Assembly: GCA_037447655.1 (NCBI GenBank)
Contig: JBBHKE010002390.1
Coordinates: 17,831-81,830 of the forward strand
Length of the DNA stretch: 64,000 nucleotides
Source of the DNA: Zygnema cylindricum
Lineage: Eukaryota; Streptophyta; Zygnematophyceae; Zygnematales; Zygnemataceae
Reading direction: 5' to 3'
The translations under genes and the position numbers were made by a program. Under the pieces are notes generated by a model. That model ran no database searches and was not told where the DNA came from. It saw nothing but the letters and a program-made list of their open reading frames with translations. Positions 11,195 through 23,487 of the stretch are shown here, one piece after another; positions within the stretch are counted from its first letter, which is position 1; each line of letters opens with the position of its first letter.

Positions 11195-13045
11195 ACCGTA
11201 TGTAAGATTTTTCGACTTGTTTTCAGTTAAGAAACAACCTTTTTCAAAGACTTGATGGCATTGAGCGTGTGGACATCCACTTAGAATATAAACATGGTTG
11301 AAAGAAAAAGTTTATCCTTTTAGCATAGTATGCGTTGATAGATATAACATAGTTTGACACTTTGATTATTTGTGTATTATGTTATAAAGTAATCAATAGT
11401 TTGGCATCCCCTACATAATGGTGTTAATAGCTTGTACCTTTCTCCCTATGGAGGATAGCAAAAATGTTTTAGTGAAGTAAGGAACGTGGCTTAATTTCAG
11501 TAATTACACTCTAAATTGGTGTTTTTTTATTCATTGTCTGTGAGAAGATACACTCTATATTGGTATGTCTTGACTCATTTTTTATGTGATGATGGTTTAC
11601 AATCCATTGACTTATAATATACTACTATGTAGTTTCACACAACAGTGTGAGTTAGAAAAGTTGTCAAATTTCATTATTAAAAATGGCGAGGCCGAAATTT
11701 GAATTTTGTAAATTAATGTAAACCACACTGTTGCTGGTGGGCTACCCTCGAGGCACTTTTATCAATCACAAACAATTTTGAATGGATTAAGTTCATGTGT
11801 CCACATTGAGGTCTTCACTTTGCAATACGTGGGAAAACCAACCAGAGAAGGTATAGAGAAGGTATAGACTTGCTGATAGATTTGAAAGAGAATTTCAATT
11901 GACCGATGCTTCACACTGAGGTGGGCTTGGCTTTATGAGATTCTTATAATAGCAAAGAAGGCTTAAGAGTTTGATCTCATACATTAGATTCAATTGGACA
12001 GTTTGGTTTCAACTGCGAATGTAATGAAATGAGTGCAAAACAAAGCATATAATTAAAAGATGTTTGCCTAGTGTGGTCTAAATCTCTGCAAGTTTGTTTA
12101 AATTTGTAGTCAAAAACTTAATAGAGATTCATTTGTGATTTATCGGAAAAAGTTCACACTCAACCTTTTATTCACGTTGTGTCGCCTTTTTAGTGTTTGC
12201 ATAATTGTTTGATTTATAAATGATTAATTTACGATTGGGTTTTTCTTGTATGCAAACTCTAAAGAGGCGGCACCGCGTCAATAAGCCATGAGCGTAAACA
12301 TTTTTCGATAAATCACAAATGAATCTCTATTGAGTTTTTGACAAAAAAATCAAACAAACTCGCAAATATTTAGACCAAACTATGCAAACATCTCTTAATC
12401 ACATCCTTTGTTTTGCAAACATTTTATCGCATTCGCAGTTGAAACCCAAAAAAACTGTCTAACTGAATCCAATGTATAAAGTCATAGCCCACCATCAACA
12501 ACCAACCATCAACAGTGTGGTTTACACTGATTTACAAAATTCAAATATTGACCTCGCCATTATTAACAATGAAATTTGACAAATTTTGTAATCCACACTC
12601 TTGTGTGAAACTCCAAAATAGTATATTATAAGTCAATAGATTGTGAACCCACCCTCGTCATACAGAAAATGAATAAAGACACCGATTAGAGCGTATCCTC
12701 ACATAGAAAATGAATCAAGAAACACCAATATAGAGTATAATTACTAACATTAAAACACGTTCCCTACTTCATTACAACATTTGAAAAAAGGGTACAAACT
12801 GTTGGTACAAACTGCTAACAAGCTTATGCAGAGGGCGCCAAACTATGGATTACTTTTTAACATCTTACACAAATAATCAAGTGTTAAACAATGTAACATC
12901 TATCCACACATACCTTACAAAGAGGATAAACTTTTGCTGCCAACCAATCAGGCTTATATGCCAGGTGGATGTCCACACGCTGCCAAAATATTATATCAAG
13001 TTTTTCTTAAGTGAAAACAAACCGAAAAATCCTATATAGTCACTT
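11195..13045. repeat. Large imperfect palindrome, copy 1
   Basis: The two arms (about 11195-12235 and 12236-13045) are inverted versions of each other. For example, the left arm has gttataaagtaatcaatagtttggc near 11388, while the right arm has gccaaactatggattactttttaac near 12838. The left-arm sequence from ttgtcaaatttcattattaaaaatgg also occurs directly at 8937, making three related copies in 4 kb. No protein is encoded. This looks like a foldback-type element with arms of ~0.8-1 kb. Its exact termini are not resolved. Confidence 0.75.
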
Positions 13046-13059
13046 ATAACCACACGGCC

Positions 13060-13550
13060 TTTTATTAAAATTATTATTACTAGCTTTATTATTGTTAAAA
13101 TTATTGCCATTATTATTTCTGAAATAATTACCACTACTAGAATAAAAACTGAAATTATTACCATTACTAGTATTCTAACTGAAATTATTACTATTACATA
13201 ATTATTACTGAAATTATTTCCATTACTAAAATTCTTACGTAAATTTTTACCATTACTAATAGTAAAACTGAAATTATTACCATTACTAATAGTAAAACTG
13301 AAATTATTACCATTACTAGCATTATACTTGAAATTATTACCATCATTAGTATCATTATCAAAATCATTACCATTACTAGAATTATTACTAAAATTATTAC
13401 CATTGATAAAATTATTGCTGATTTTTTTTTCAAATAACTAGTAATATTACTGAAATTGTTGCCATTACTAATATTATTACTGAAATTATCAACATCGCTA
13501 GTAACACTATTATTGAAATTATCACCATTACTAATATTTGATAACATATT
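13060..13550. repeat. Degenerate minisatellite, AAATTATTACCATTACTA-type
   Basis: Repeated aaattattaccattactaat units of roughly 27-36 bases with many variants. The low-complexity reading frames here (Ile/Val/Met-rich or Asn/Ser-rich) are repeat translations, not genes. Copied at about 25557-26045. Confidence 0.85.
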
Positions 13551-13761
13551 ACCTTGATAACATTTGTTAGCAAGTTCCAAGTCACCATCTTCCAAAACAA
13601 TCATAGCATCCTTCCCTCCTTGTTTTATCTGCTGAAAATCGTGCCCGCCTATTTGGAAACGACAAATTTTGTGTCCCCTCCATCGCCTCCGGAAAAGATG
13701 GCGAAAGAAAAGTAGTCAAGAGTCAATCTCCTTTCAGCAATTGCATACTGATGATGTTCAA

Positions 13762-14064
13762 TTATAGTTCCGTTTAAATGAAGTTAAAGTTCATTTACAC
13801 TAAAAAAGAAAGTTGAACTAAAGTAAAGTTAAGCCAAATTAAAGTTAAATTAAATTGTCGTTAATGTTCAATTATTGTTCAATAAAAGTTGAGTTAAAGT
13901 TCAGCTAAAACGAAGTTAAAAAGTTACATTAAAGTGTCATTAAAATTAAGTTGAGTTACATTAAAGTGTCGCTAAAATTAAAAGTTGAAGTTCAAGTAAA
14001 GTTCAATTAAAGTTCAATTAAAATTCAGTTGAACTTAAGTTAGATTAAACTAACATTAAATTAA
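13762..14064. repeat. Degenerate GTTAAAGTTC tandem repeat beside a foldback element
   Basis: Runs of a ~9-12 base unit (agttaaagttca). The same repeat type borders the other foldback elements, at 26258-26561, 29546-29822, 31217-31367 and 35230-35500, always outside the GGGAATTGAT terminus. It is either a preferred insertion site or part of a larger composite unit. Confidence 0.8.
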
Positions 14065-15319
14065 GGGAATTGATAATGACAATGACTGTTTTGGTTGCGG
14101 ACAGTCACGTCATTTTGTCAAAAAACGTACGTTTGAAGTACACACAAGTACAAATAAAGCACCGTTGAGTACAAATTTGACAGTCAATCGGTTGAACAAC
14201 TTTGACTTTGAAAATATTTTTCAACCGCTTAAAATTATGCCGCGCTTGCGAACGTCGACTGTCATATTAAATTTAGCAATTCACACGGCCGGCGAATGTT
14301 TACGGTAACAAAACTTTGGCAACCACATGTAAATACAAAGTGTTGCAGACAATCACTTTTTGTCGTTATGTAAGCTCCACGGTGAGAGAACTTAGCCGCA
14401 AAATTGAAATTTAATAGTGTAAGCGTTACATTGAACTTAGACGCAAAGTGAAATGAAACTAAAGTCTCGTACGGAAATATTGTCGGTTTGTCGTACACAT
14501 AAAATATTCCGCGGACGAAAAAATCGCGTCACACTTCGCGAACCAACATTTATTTGAAAATCGACAAGCGTGCGATTCGTACAAATGAAAACTGGTCAGC
14601 GCTCGCACCAAACCGAACCGACACAAAATTACAGTATCGAATGAAACAACACATAACTGAGGATCTGATGCGAACCGAATTAAACATTTGACGGCGCGAT
14701 TTTGGCCGACGCTGATTGCCCAATATCCTAACATTTCGCTGTCGATGTAAGACTATTGATTTGTATATAGTGTGGCTTGATTTCGTCACGCGTGACGACG
14801 CGCATTTTTTTCATTTAATTTCAAATGATATGGTTCGTTTTATTATAACAGTTTATTTATTTTTGTGCGTTATAATATTTCTGTACGAAGCTTATAGTAC
14901 TTCAGTTTAAAATTGTTTCGTTTCACTATGCGTCTAAGTTCAATGTAACGATTACACGATTAAATTTCAATTTTGCGGCTGTGCTCTCAGTCTCTCACCG
15001 TGGAGCTCACATAACGACAAAAAGTGACTGGCTGCAACACTTTTTATTTACATGTGGTTGTCGCAGTTTTGTTACCGTAAACGTTCGCCGGCCGTGTGAA
15101 TTGTTAAATTTATTATGACGGTCGACGTTCGCAAGCGCGGCATAATTTCAAGCGGTTGAAAAATATTTTCTAAGTCAAAGTTGTTCAACCAATTGACCAT
15201 CAAATTTGTACTCAACGGTGCTTTATTTGTACCTGTGTGTACTTCAAACGTACGTTTTTTGACAAAATGACGTAAGTGACTGTCCGCAACCAAAACAGTC
15301 ACGGTCATTATCAATTCCC
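14065..15319. mobile_element. Foldback element E1 with long terminal inverted repeats
   Basis: Starts GGGAATTGATAATGAC and ends GTCATTATCAATTCCC. The arms stay inverted-complementary over more than 350 bases (for example the cacggccggcga blocks and cgcgcttgcgaacgtcgac on both sides). Flanks taaattaa (left) and tatattta (right) differ at two of eight bases. No transposase is encoded, so it must be non-autonomous. Confidence 0.85.
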
Positions 15320-16324
15320 TATATTTATATTTCCCTTTGTCAATTCTATGTTTTAGAGTGAGAGGAAGTGTTTAGTGTACTATTAGTATGATATTTTTCT
15401 TTAGTGCGGTTTTGTCTCATTCCATTGGTATTTTAGTATTTCTTCTTTTTACCAACCCTCAATATTATAATATATATTATATAATAATAAAAATATGTCC
15501 CTTTTTTTTTCTTGGTAAAAGTATGTATGAATAAATACGAACAAATGGGGAATATATCGTTGACCCCAAATCGATATATTTTACGACTTTGGCCCTATTG
15601 CAAAGGTAAAATTTTTGTTTTTTTTTTTTTTCCTTTATCTTTAGATGATGATTATTTTGGCAATAATAACTTATGTTTGACGAATGTTTTTGCTGTTGGT
15701 CTTTTGCATTTTCTTTAAAAAAACAAAAAGTAATCAATTTCCTAAGAAACAATTTTTTTTTTTCCTTTTTTTCCCCTTTCCTTTGTCTTAGTGCGTGACG
15801 ATCAACATTTGTATTTTTCGACATTCTTCTTGTTTTTTCCCCTTATTTCTGTTTTTCCAGTTTTTCCGCTTTTTTCGTTTTGAAGAAATAAAAAATATCT
15901 TCACAAGTTGTCACAAATCAAACAAAATTGTTTTTTGGATCTTTTTGCTTTCGGGTATTTTAGGGGTTGAGCTATACTTGTTTTTTTTTCTATTTTTCTT
16001 TCATTTTTTTGTCCTTGTTATGACCTCCATTTGTGGCTCCACGCGGACGAGAGGGAAAGATAATAGAAAAAAGAGAAGGAGAAGGGGAGAGAGAAGAAAG
16101 GAGAGAAAAAAGAGAGAGAGAGAGAGGAGAAAGGAGAGAGAAAAGAGAAAAAAAAGAGGAAAGGAGAGAGAGGTAAAAATGTTGTTTTTAGTGCGACTCT
16201 TGGCAATAATTTCGATTAATTACTTAGCCGATTCTGGCATCACGAGGAATTGAATCGTACCTACTTTGACCCGCGATATATAGGGTACACTATTTCGGAT
16301 GGGTTTGTGTGTCAACGCCCCTGC
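15320..16324. other. T-rich and purine-rich low-complexity stretch
   Basis: Holds several T-rich runs (15600-16010) and a GA-rich run at about 16049-16172. No gene is recognised. At 16235-16256 a sequence beginning TGGCATCACGAGG could be a retroelement primer-binding site: its complement reads like the 3' end of a tRNA, with T-arm GATTCAATTCC, seven acceptor bases and CCA. No LTR could be defined next to it. Confidence 0.45.
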
Positions 16325-16384
16325 AGGTGCATTATTGTAGGCGCATAATTGTATGTGCATTACTGTAGATGCATTATTGTAGGT
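16325..16384. repeat. Short tandem repeat, TGCATTATTGTAG
   Basis: Four imperfect units of 14-16 bases (tgcattattgtagg and variants) lie directly upstream of the Copia remnant. Confidence 0.8.
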
Positions 16385-16742
16385 TGTCAGATTAGACACG
16401 TGGCATTAATTCATTAGAAAACCACTTAGATTCTTTGCTTGCTCTTAGGCTTAAGTAGTTCATTTTTTGCAAACGTGGATTTATCATTCACCAAGGCAAG
16501 AAAAAAGACAAGGCTTTATTGGTAGGGACAGAATCGTTTAGAGTTACAATTTGTATTCATCCTACTTTATACAGGATTTCTAAAAACCTCCTCTACCTTG
16601 TTTTACATGTGAATGCCTATTCCTCTCTCCCTCTCCTATCATTTCTAATTCCCTGCATCCCGTGATGAATCTGAGTTTGGATCTGAGTTTCCTTATCTAG
16701 ATTGGACATCCATGGTCCCAAGTCTTCTCTTGGTTACCCAAA

Positions 16743-18616
16743 ATGACCGATTCCGATTTTCATGTTACAAGCCCGCACTCCAATCTCGATAAGTTTGAAG
16801 GCACGCATTACCAACTATGGAGATGCCAAGCTGAAGCAACCCTTGAAGAAAGAGGCAGTTTGGGAATCGTTACCCGAACAGAGCTGCGTATTGTTCCTTT
16901 AGATGCAAACGACATCAAAGCTGATGAGAAGAAATCAATAGCAAATGGGATACAAAAGAGATCACAGAGAAGAACACTGTGATCAGAGGTCTAGCCGATA
17001 ACTAGCTTTGCAATGTCACTCGCTGTAAATCGACTGCGGAAATTTGGGATTCACTCGCGACGACTCAAAAGCTTTAAAGAATGACTGCACAAATCAAGCT
17101 GGGCAAATCACTCATGACCACTATCTAGCAAGACGATACATCGATGGAGGCCTACATCTCGCATTACACTAACTTCTTGGCTGAAGCCGACGTTGTCGGC
17201 TTCAATTTTCCCATGGACACCAAGATCACACTTCTCATGATGTCTTTGCCAATAGAGTAAAAACCTATACTCACATGGCTTGATCGATCAGACTCCACGA
17301 CTTCGAAGTGGAACAAGGTTGTTGAGGTTCTCTTAAAAGTCGAGTTCAACACTCAAATCATTTCCAATCGTGAGCTTAATTGAGAGAGCTTTGCGTTGAC
17401 ATCTGAAAAGGGAGATTTCCCCACAAGGAGAAAACAACACGAGAGAGTTAGAATCGAGACAAGAAGGAAAAGAATTGCTTCTACTGCGAGAAGCCTGAAC
17501 ATTTCATTTCTTATTTGCCGCAAATTCACCAATGACAAGCAACTTGACAAGGTTGACGAATCAAAGTTAAAAAAGGGGAAAGGAAAATGAAAGGAGATTG
17601 TTTAGTCGCAAGCCATGATGGCGTCCACCCTCTCGACCATAACAAGGACTAGATGGTAGACACCGAAGCGTCTAAACCTATGTGCTATCGTCGAGAGTGA
17701 TTTTCAAATTTTAATGAAACTACTCCTTCCCGCATATACATGGGAGACAATCATACGCCACTTTGCACAAGAAAGGGAGACATCGAGATCCAAGCGTTAG
17801 TAGGTGGCAGATTGGTTTCTCGCACAATTATGAATGTGCTCTACGTTCCCATCTTTAAGCATAATCTTTACTCAATTCCTTAAGCCGAAGACAACGTAAT
17901 CATCCCAATGTGGTAGAAAGAAGGAAAGATAAAACTAGTGAGAAATGGCCTTACCATTGCGGAAAGAGAGAGAATGGCTGATCGCACATATCGGCTTAAG
18001 TGTAGGCCAAAGGCATGATCTCAAACTCTTGTAGCCCAAGCGGTTATTCAATCAGATGGAGAGAACACCTAAGAGAAAGTGGAGATAAAGGAGAACACAA
18101 TTAGAAAATAATCTAGTGACAGTAAAGCATAGGCGATAAACCCACTCAGCTGATATATAACCAACTTCTTTGGCACACGCGACTAGGCTACCTTCACATC
18201 GATGGCATGTGAAAGCTAATCTCAAACAACATGGTCAACGGAATAGATCTTACCACCATGAAAGATTTGAAGGAACCTTGCCACGGTTGCGAGATGGGGA
18301 AGTCCCATCGCCTCCCATTTCCCAAATATGGAGGAACGAGGGCCACTCGCCCATTCGAGCTAATCCATTCCAACGTTTGGGGACCAACAAGGATGCCCTC
18401 ATGCAGTGGGAGAAGGAACTTGGTCACCTTCATTGATGACTTATCCCGAATGACTCAAACGTACTTGCTCCGACAAAAAAGTGAAGTGTTTGAGCAATTT
18501 AAGACATTTAAAGCAATGGCTAAAAAGAGAACTTGTGCGTGGCGAGAAATACAATTCATCGCAACTTCGCAACATTTCGGGTTGCGCCCAACCGAAAAGG
18601 TCAACACAATACACCG
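16743..18616 (+). pseudogene. Decayed Ty1/Copia gag-pol, 5' half
   Basis: Relic of a Copia retrotransposon broken by frameshifts and stops. In order it shows: a gag start with KFEGTHYQLWRCQAEATLEE (16791-16850); a later gag piece with MEAYISHYTNFLAEADVVGF (~17143-17205); a zinc knuckle CFYCEKPEHF (~17478-17510) lacking its last Cys; a protease-adjacent piece with YMGDNHTPL and NVLYVPIFKHNLYSIP; a pre-integrase block with LWHTRLGYLH and PCHGCEMGKSHRLPFPK (~18168-18325); and an integrase core with ELIHSNVWGP and FIDDLSRM. The first integrase catalytic Asp of the usual HSDV motif is Asn here. Reverse transcriptase and RNase H are absent. A solo LTR interrupts the sequence at 18617. Confidence 0.85.
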
Positions 18617-19439
18617 TGTTGTCCATAGCCATTTCCAGCCATGGATTTACCCTTGGAAGCACCACAGACTACCCCAAAAACAGCCTACTTTGGATCCACA
18701 CAGAATTCTACAGAATTAACAAAACAAGCTGAAAATTCAGTAACAAATATTTTATAGGTCACTAAGTATTTCCACAAATATTCATATGATAATCCAAAAC
18801 AGAATTATCACATCATCCAGTCAAAGTTGCACAAAAACAGTGTGCCATAACTTTGATAAATCAGACCAACTACACAATGAATTAAAACACAAACCAGGCA
18901 CACAATAAGCCTGCAAATATGTGACAATATTAAAATTATAGAGAGGAACACACATGCAGAATTTCAGATATTTATACCAAAATATCTGAGAGTAATCCTC
19001 AGATAAAATTACCAAAAATCACCATAAATTATAAAAAATCACCATACGTCATCAAAAATTGCGAACCTTGTAAAATAGCGGCTAACGTTGTCCACCCTCC
19101 ACGTGTATCACAGACCACTTGCCGAATATGACGATCCGTACCTGTGGCGTCCTTTTTCATAAATACTTGTCGCATTATATTTCGTAGGAGCAACATACAT
19201 TTTCAACATTTCAAATATTTCGAATCAGATCACTTCGCGATCCGCCGTCCATTCCTCAACGCATTACCCGCCACTCAAATAGTCCTTTTAATTTCAATCG
19301 TACAATTACTCCCCCAATCCGCAAATCCATTCGAGCCTCCATTCGTACCGCCACATTACTTCCGGTAAATATTTACGCACGAAACGTCGCGTGCGCACAG
19401 AATGTGGCGTACGCACGAAACTAACTTTTCAAAACAACA
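18617..19439. mobile_element. Solo LTR with TSD CACCG
   Basis: 823 bases starting TGTTGTCCATAGCC and ending TTTTCAAAACAACA, with TG...CA and TGTTG/CAACA ends. It is flanked by an exact 5-bp duplication, caccg, at 18612-18616 and 19440-19444. It is the same family as 33289-34113. It has no internal region, and it landed in the Copia remnant. Confidence 0.9.
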
Positions 19440-19519
19440 CACCGCGCCCGGAATAGGGATTTTGATGTGTACAACTTGAGATTTACCGTACAAAAATTCA
19501 AATCAAAACAAGAAGGTCA

Positions 19520-19660
19520 TATATAATTAGTGTTGGGTATCGAGGACCTTTTGCCGATATTCGATATATATCGAATTTTAGGGACCCGATAATCCATATA
19601 TCGCTTCGATATATCGAAAACCAAATTATCGCGATATATTGCCGATATATCAAGGCATTA
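19520..19660. mobile_element. hAT-like element end, CGATATATCG-rich
   Basis: Starts TAGTGTTGGGTATCGAGGACC and runs through dense cgatatatcg palindromes. It is cut off at 19661 by the start of duplicated segment copy 2. Confidence 0.5.
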
Positions 19661-21954
19661 TTTTTTTTTGTTTTTTTACTCTAATTTTTTCATCATTCTA
19701 ATTACGATTCGCGGTGTAGTATATGTATCCGTACAAACTATTAGAAATCGTACGCCGTCGTGAAATTTAAATATCCGTACATGTCCAGACTAGTTTACGT
19801 GTCAGACTAATCCCATTTTTGAGCGCACGTTCCTATGCGTGCGCGTATAATTTAATTCATTTTTTGTAAAATTTTCACTTGAAAAGGTACATTTATGTAC
19901 GGTCTGACAACGACTGCACACCACACTATTTATATTTTATTGTACTTTCAGTCTTTACGCTATTTTGAAGGGTACTTTAATTAAAGTCAAGGAAAAAATA
20001 AAATCATGTATCCTATTTGAAAAAAAAAATCAAAATTTTAAGAACCCAAATTAGTGACTTTGACACTAATAACTAATAGCGATGCGCGGTGTAGTTGGTG
20101 GGAGGCAATGATTATTTACAGCGGTTTTCAAAAGGTAGAACGACAAGAAAGCGTAAGGCCAAGGAATGCCGTCCAGCGTCCGATGTACGGTTACAAGAGA
20201 TCCTTTTCGCTACAATCTAAAAATTGTACGCTGATTGTACTGTAAGGGTTGGGCTCCAATAGGCCCATTTGCGGGTCGAAAATGCTCGTTTTGAAAAATG
20301 ATGGACCCATCCCATGAAGCAAATATGAAATTCGGCCATTTACAATTCGGCATGTGGCCATTACACTACCATTCCAATTCTCTTCCCGATCTAACTTTCC
20401 ATGGTACATTAGAGGCTTACCATGGCTGTACTGAGTTGTACCATGGTTGACGGAAAATTGAGAGAGGTACGGGAGAACATTAGAGATCATAGCTTTTCTT
20501 TCTTCCACATTAGACGTTTGAAATCATAGATTAACTTCATGATTCACATGTACGGTGGTTATTAAAATATGATATGATCATGAATGGTTATTTTGAATGT
20601 TGGGAATGTTGGGAATGTTGGGAATGTTGTTGTTTTGAATGTTGGGAGCAGAAATGAAGAAGTACGAGCGTATGCCATAGCTAAAAAAATCAGTGTTTGC
20701 GTATATACGAGCGAAAAACCTGAGTACTAGGATAAACCAGCCCTGAAATTTATGAACAAAATGTGCAAAATTCAACTACAGTTGTACAGTTCGTAACATT
20801 TTCGCACTAAAAAATTCTAGCAGTATTGTACAGTCGACACACAAAAAGGAAACATATTTTTTAATAAAACTATGGTACTGATAGGAAAAGTATTTGCTGT
20901 GCCAATAATACTTTGGATTTTCACACAAGAGCGTGTATCACAAAATTTGTCAAATTTCATTATTAAAAATGGCAAGGCCGAAATTTAAATTTTGTAAAGC
21001 AGTGTAAACCACACTATAGATGGTGGGCTACCTTCGAGGCACCTTTATCAATCACAAAAATATTTGAATGGATGAAGTTCGTGTGTTAAGATGTAGGTCC
21101 TTGCCTTGGAACATGTGGGAAAAGTGACCAAAGAGAGTATGGACTTGCTAACTTATTAGGAGCGGAATTCTAGTTTGACCGAAGATTCACACTGAGGTGG
21201 GCTGGGTTTTTCGAGGTTTTTTCAATAGCAAAGAAGCATTAGGAGTTTGACGTCATACATTGGATTCAACTGGGCAGATTTCAGGGTTAGAACTGCGAAT
21301 GTGATGAAATGAGTGAAAAAAATAACATGTAATTAAGAGATGTTTGCATAGTTTGGTCTAAATCTTTGCTACTTTGTTTGCATTCGTCGTCAAGTACTTA
21401 ATAGAGATTCATTTGTGATTAATCAGAAAAAGTTCACGCTCAAGGCTTCATTCACGTTGTGTCGCATATTTAATGTTTGCATAAATGTTTTATTTATTGG
21501 TGATTAACTTAGAATCAGGTTTTCCTTGTGTGCACGATGCAAGGAAAAAATCGATTGCCATGGAGCTTTACGGAGTGTTTTCTAACCATAGATAGACGAT
21601 GACTTTGACTGTCACAGTGACGAAATATAGCGAAATATAGCGACAGTGATGGATATTAGTAGTGATAGATACTGATAGCGTTAGTGTATATGTGTAATGA
21701 GAGGGTCAGTGACACTATTAGTGGTATTGATAGTGGGATTGATAAGAACAATAGAATATTGAGGATGAAGAATTGTCCATGGAGGTTTTTTTTCATTTAT
21801 TCTTTCCTAACATATCTCTTTTTCGTCTTTTGTTATCTTTTGTGTTGGCGGTCTAAAAGTGCAATCCTTAGTTTGGCTCATAAAACAGGAAGTTAAGTTC
21901 AAGTCATCAAATACTCAAATATTATTTAGCTCTGCTTTTTCTTATTTAATTCAC

Positions 21955-22530
<576 letters not shown>

Positions 22531-23487
22531 TTTTTTTTCCTTAAATCTTTTTGGTTTTATTTGACAAGCTTCGAGCGACATATGATGAAACATATGATCA
22601 AATGATGGCATATGAGAACCGAATGATAAATGTTTTTTTTTTGTTCTGGTCAAAAATATTTTTAGGTTCGACTGTTGCCCGTATTACATGCATTATTGTT
22701 GCAAATTTTGACCCTGGAATGCCATGGACACTAAATAGGGCAAGAGTCTTGTTTTTTATATCTTGAAATAAGAGTTATATGAAATGGTTGTTTAGGCTTG
22801 CAAGCTTTATTCAAGTCCATTTTGCCCATATACGCAAGAGTTGGCATTGAGACCATTTGCAAGGTTGGCTAAAATAGGTTGGTCGTGGGAATATTCAAAA
22901 ATAGAGCGGATTACGTCATGTAGATTGGTTTAGACTGTTAATGGATCGATTGACTACCCTGGTTTTAATAAGAAAGGTGTAAATACAATAAAGATTCTGT
23001 CTTTTGTGTTTAAAAGAGGTTTTGGTGATATTTTATTTTTGTGTTTTTTATACACAAAAATAAAATATCCTGTGAAAAGAAAAACTCCAAAGGACAAAAG
23101 ACACAAAATATATCCAAAAGATCCAAAAGATCCAAAAGAAAATAAGCAAAAAGAAAAAAGATACAAAAGATCCAAAAGATTTTGTGTGGCATCATTTTGT
23201 ATCTATTTCCGTTTAGGAAACGAAATACTGAACATTTGTTTTTGTCTTTCTTTGCTTTAAACCATGCGGAACACCATTAGATTCGAAAACCAGATGTTGT
23301 TAGGGCAAGTGACATTCGGAAGTAGAGTGGATTACCTTGGGTGAATTATTCTAGACTGCTAATGAATCAATCAACTACCCTGAAGTCAATGTTCTGCACA
23401 CTCTATTTGATAATCGGTCAATGTTCTGCACACTCTATTTGAGAATCGATTACAATACAGTCTCTCTCAATAGGACAACAAAAGCAT

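Larger units (their letters stand above)
7650..14259. repeat. Large direct duplication, copy 1 (~6.6 kb)
   Basis: Near-identical to 19661-26755 in the same orientation. The left edge falls in a poly-T run inside the MITE ending at 7705. The right edge falls in the left arm of a foldback element, after which the two copies diverge. Copy 1 has a shorter TA microsatellite. It lacks ~29 bases present at 21137-21165 and ~240 bases present at about 24775-25005, but has ~30 bases (around 10480-10510) missing from copy 2. No gene is seen inside it. Confidence 0.93.

Noticed and set aside
13194-13604. 136-residue Ile/Val/Met-rich frame
   Set aside because: It lies wholly in a degenerate tandem repeat and the residues simply reflect the repeat unit. 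The related frames at 25692-26101 are rejected for the same reason.
15795-16253. 152-residue Phe-rich then Arg/Lys/Glu-rich frame
   Set aside because: It is produced by T-rich and GA-rich low-complexity tracts, with no splice or family support.
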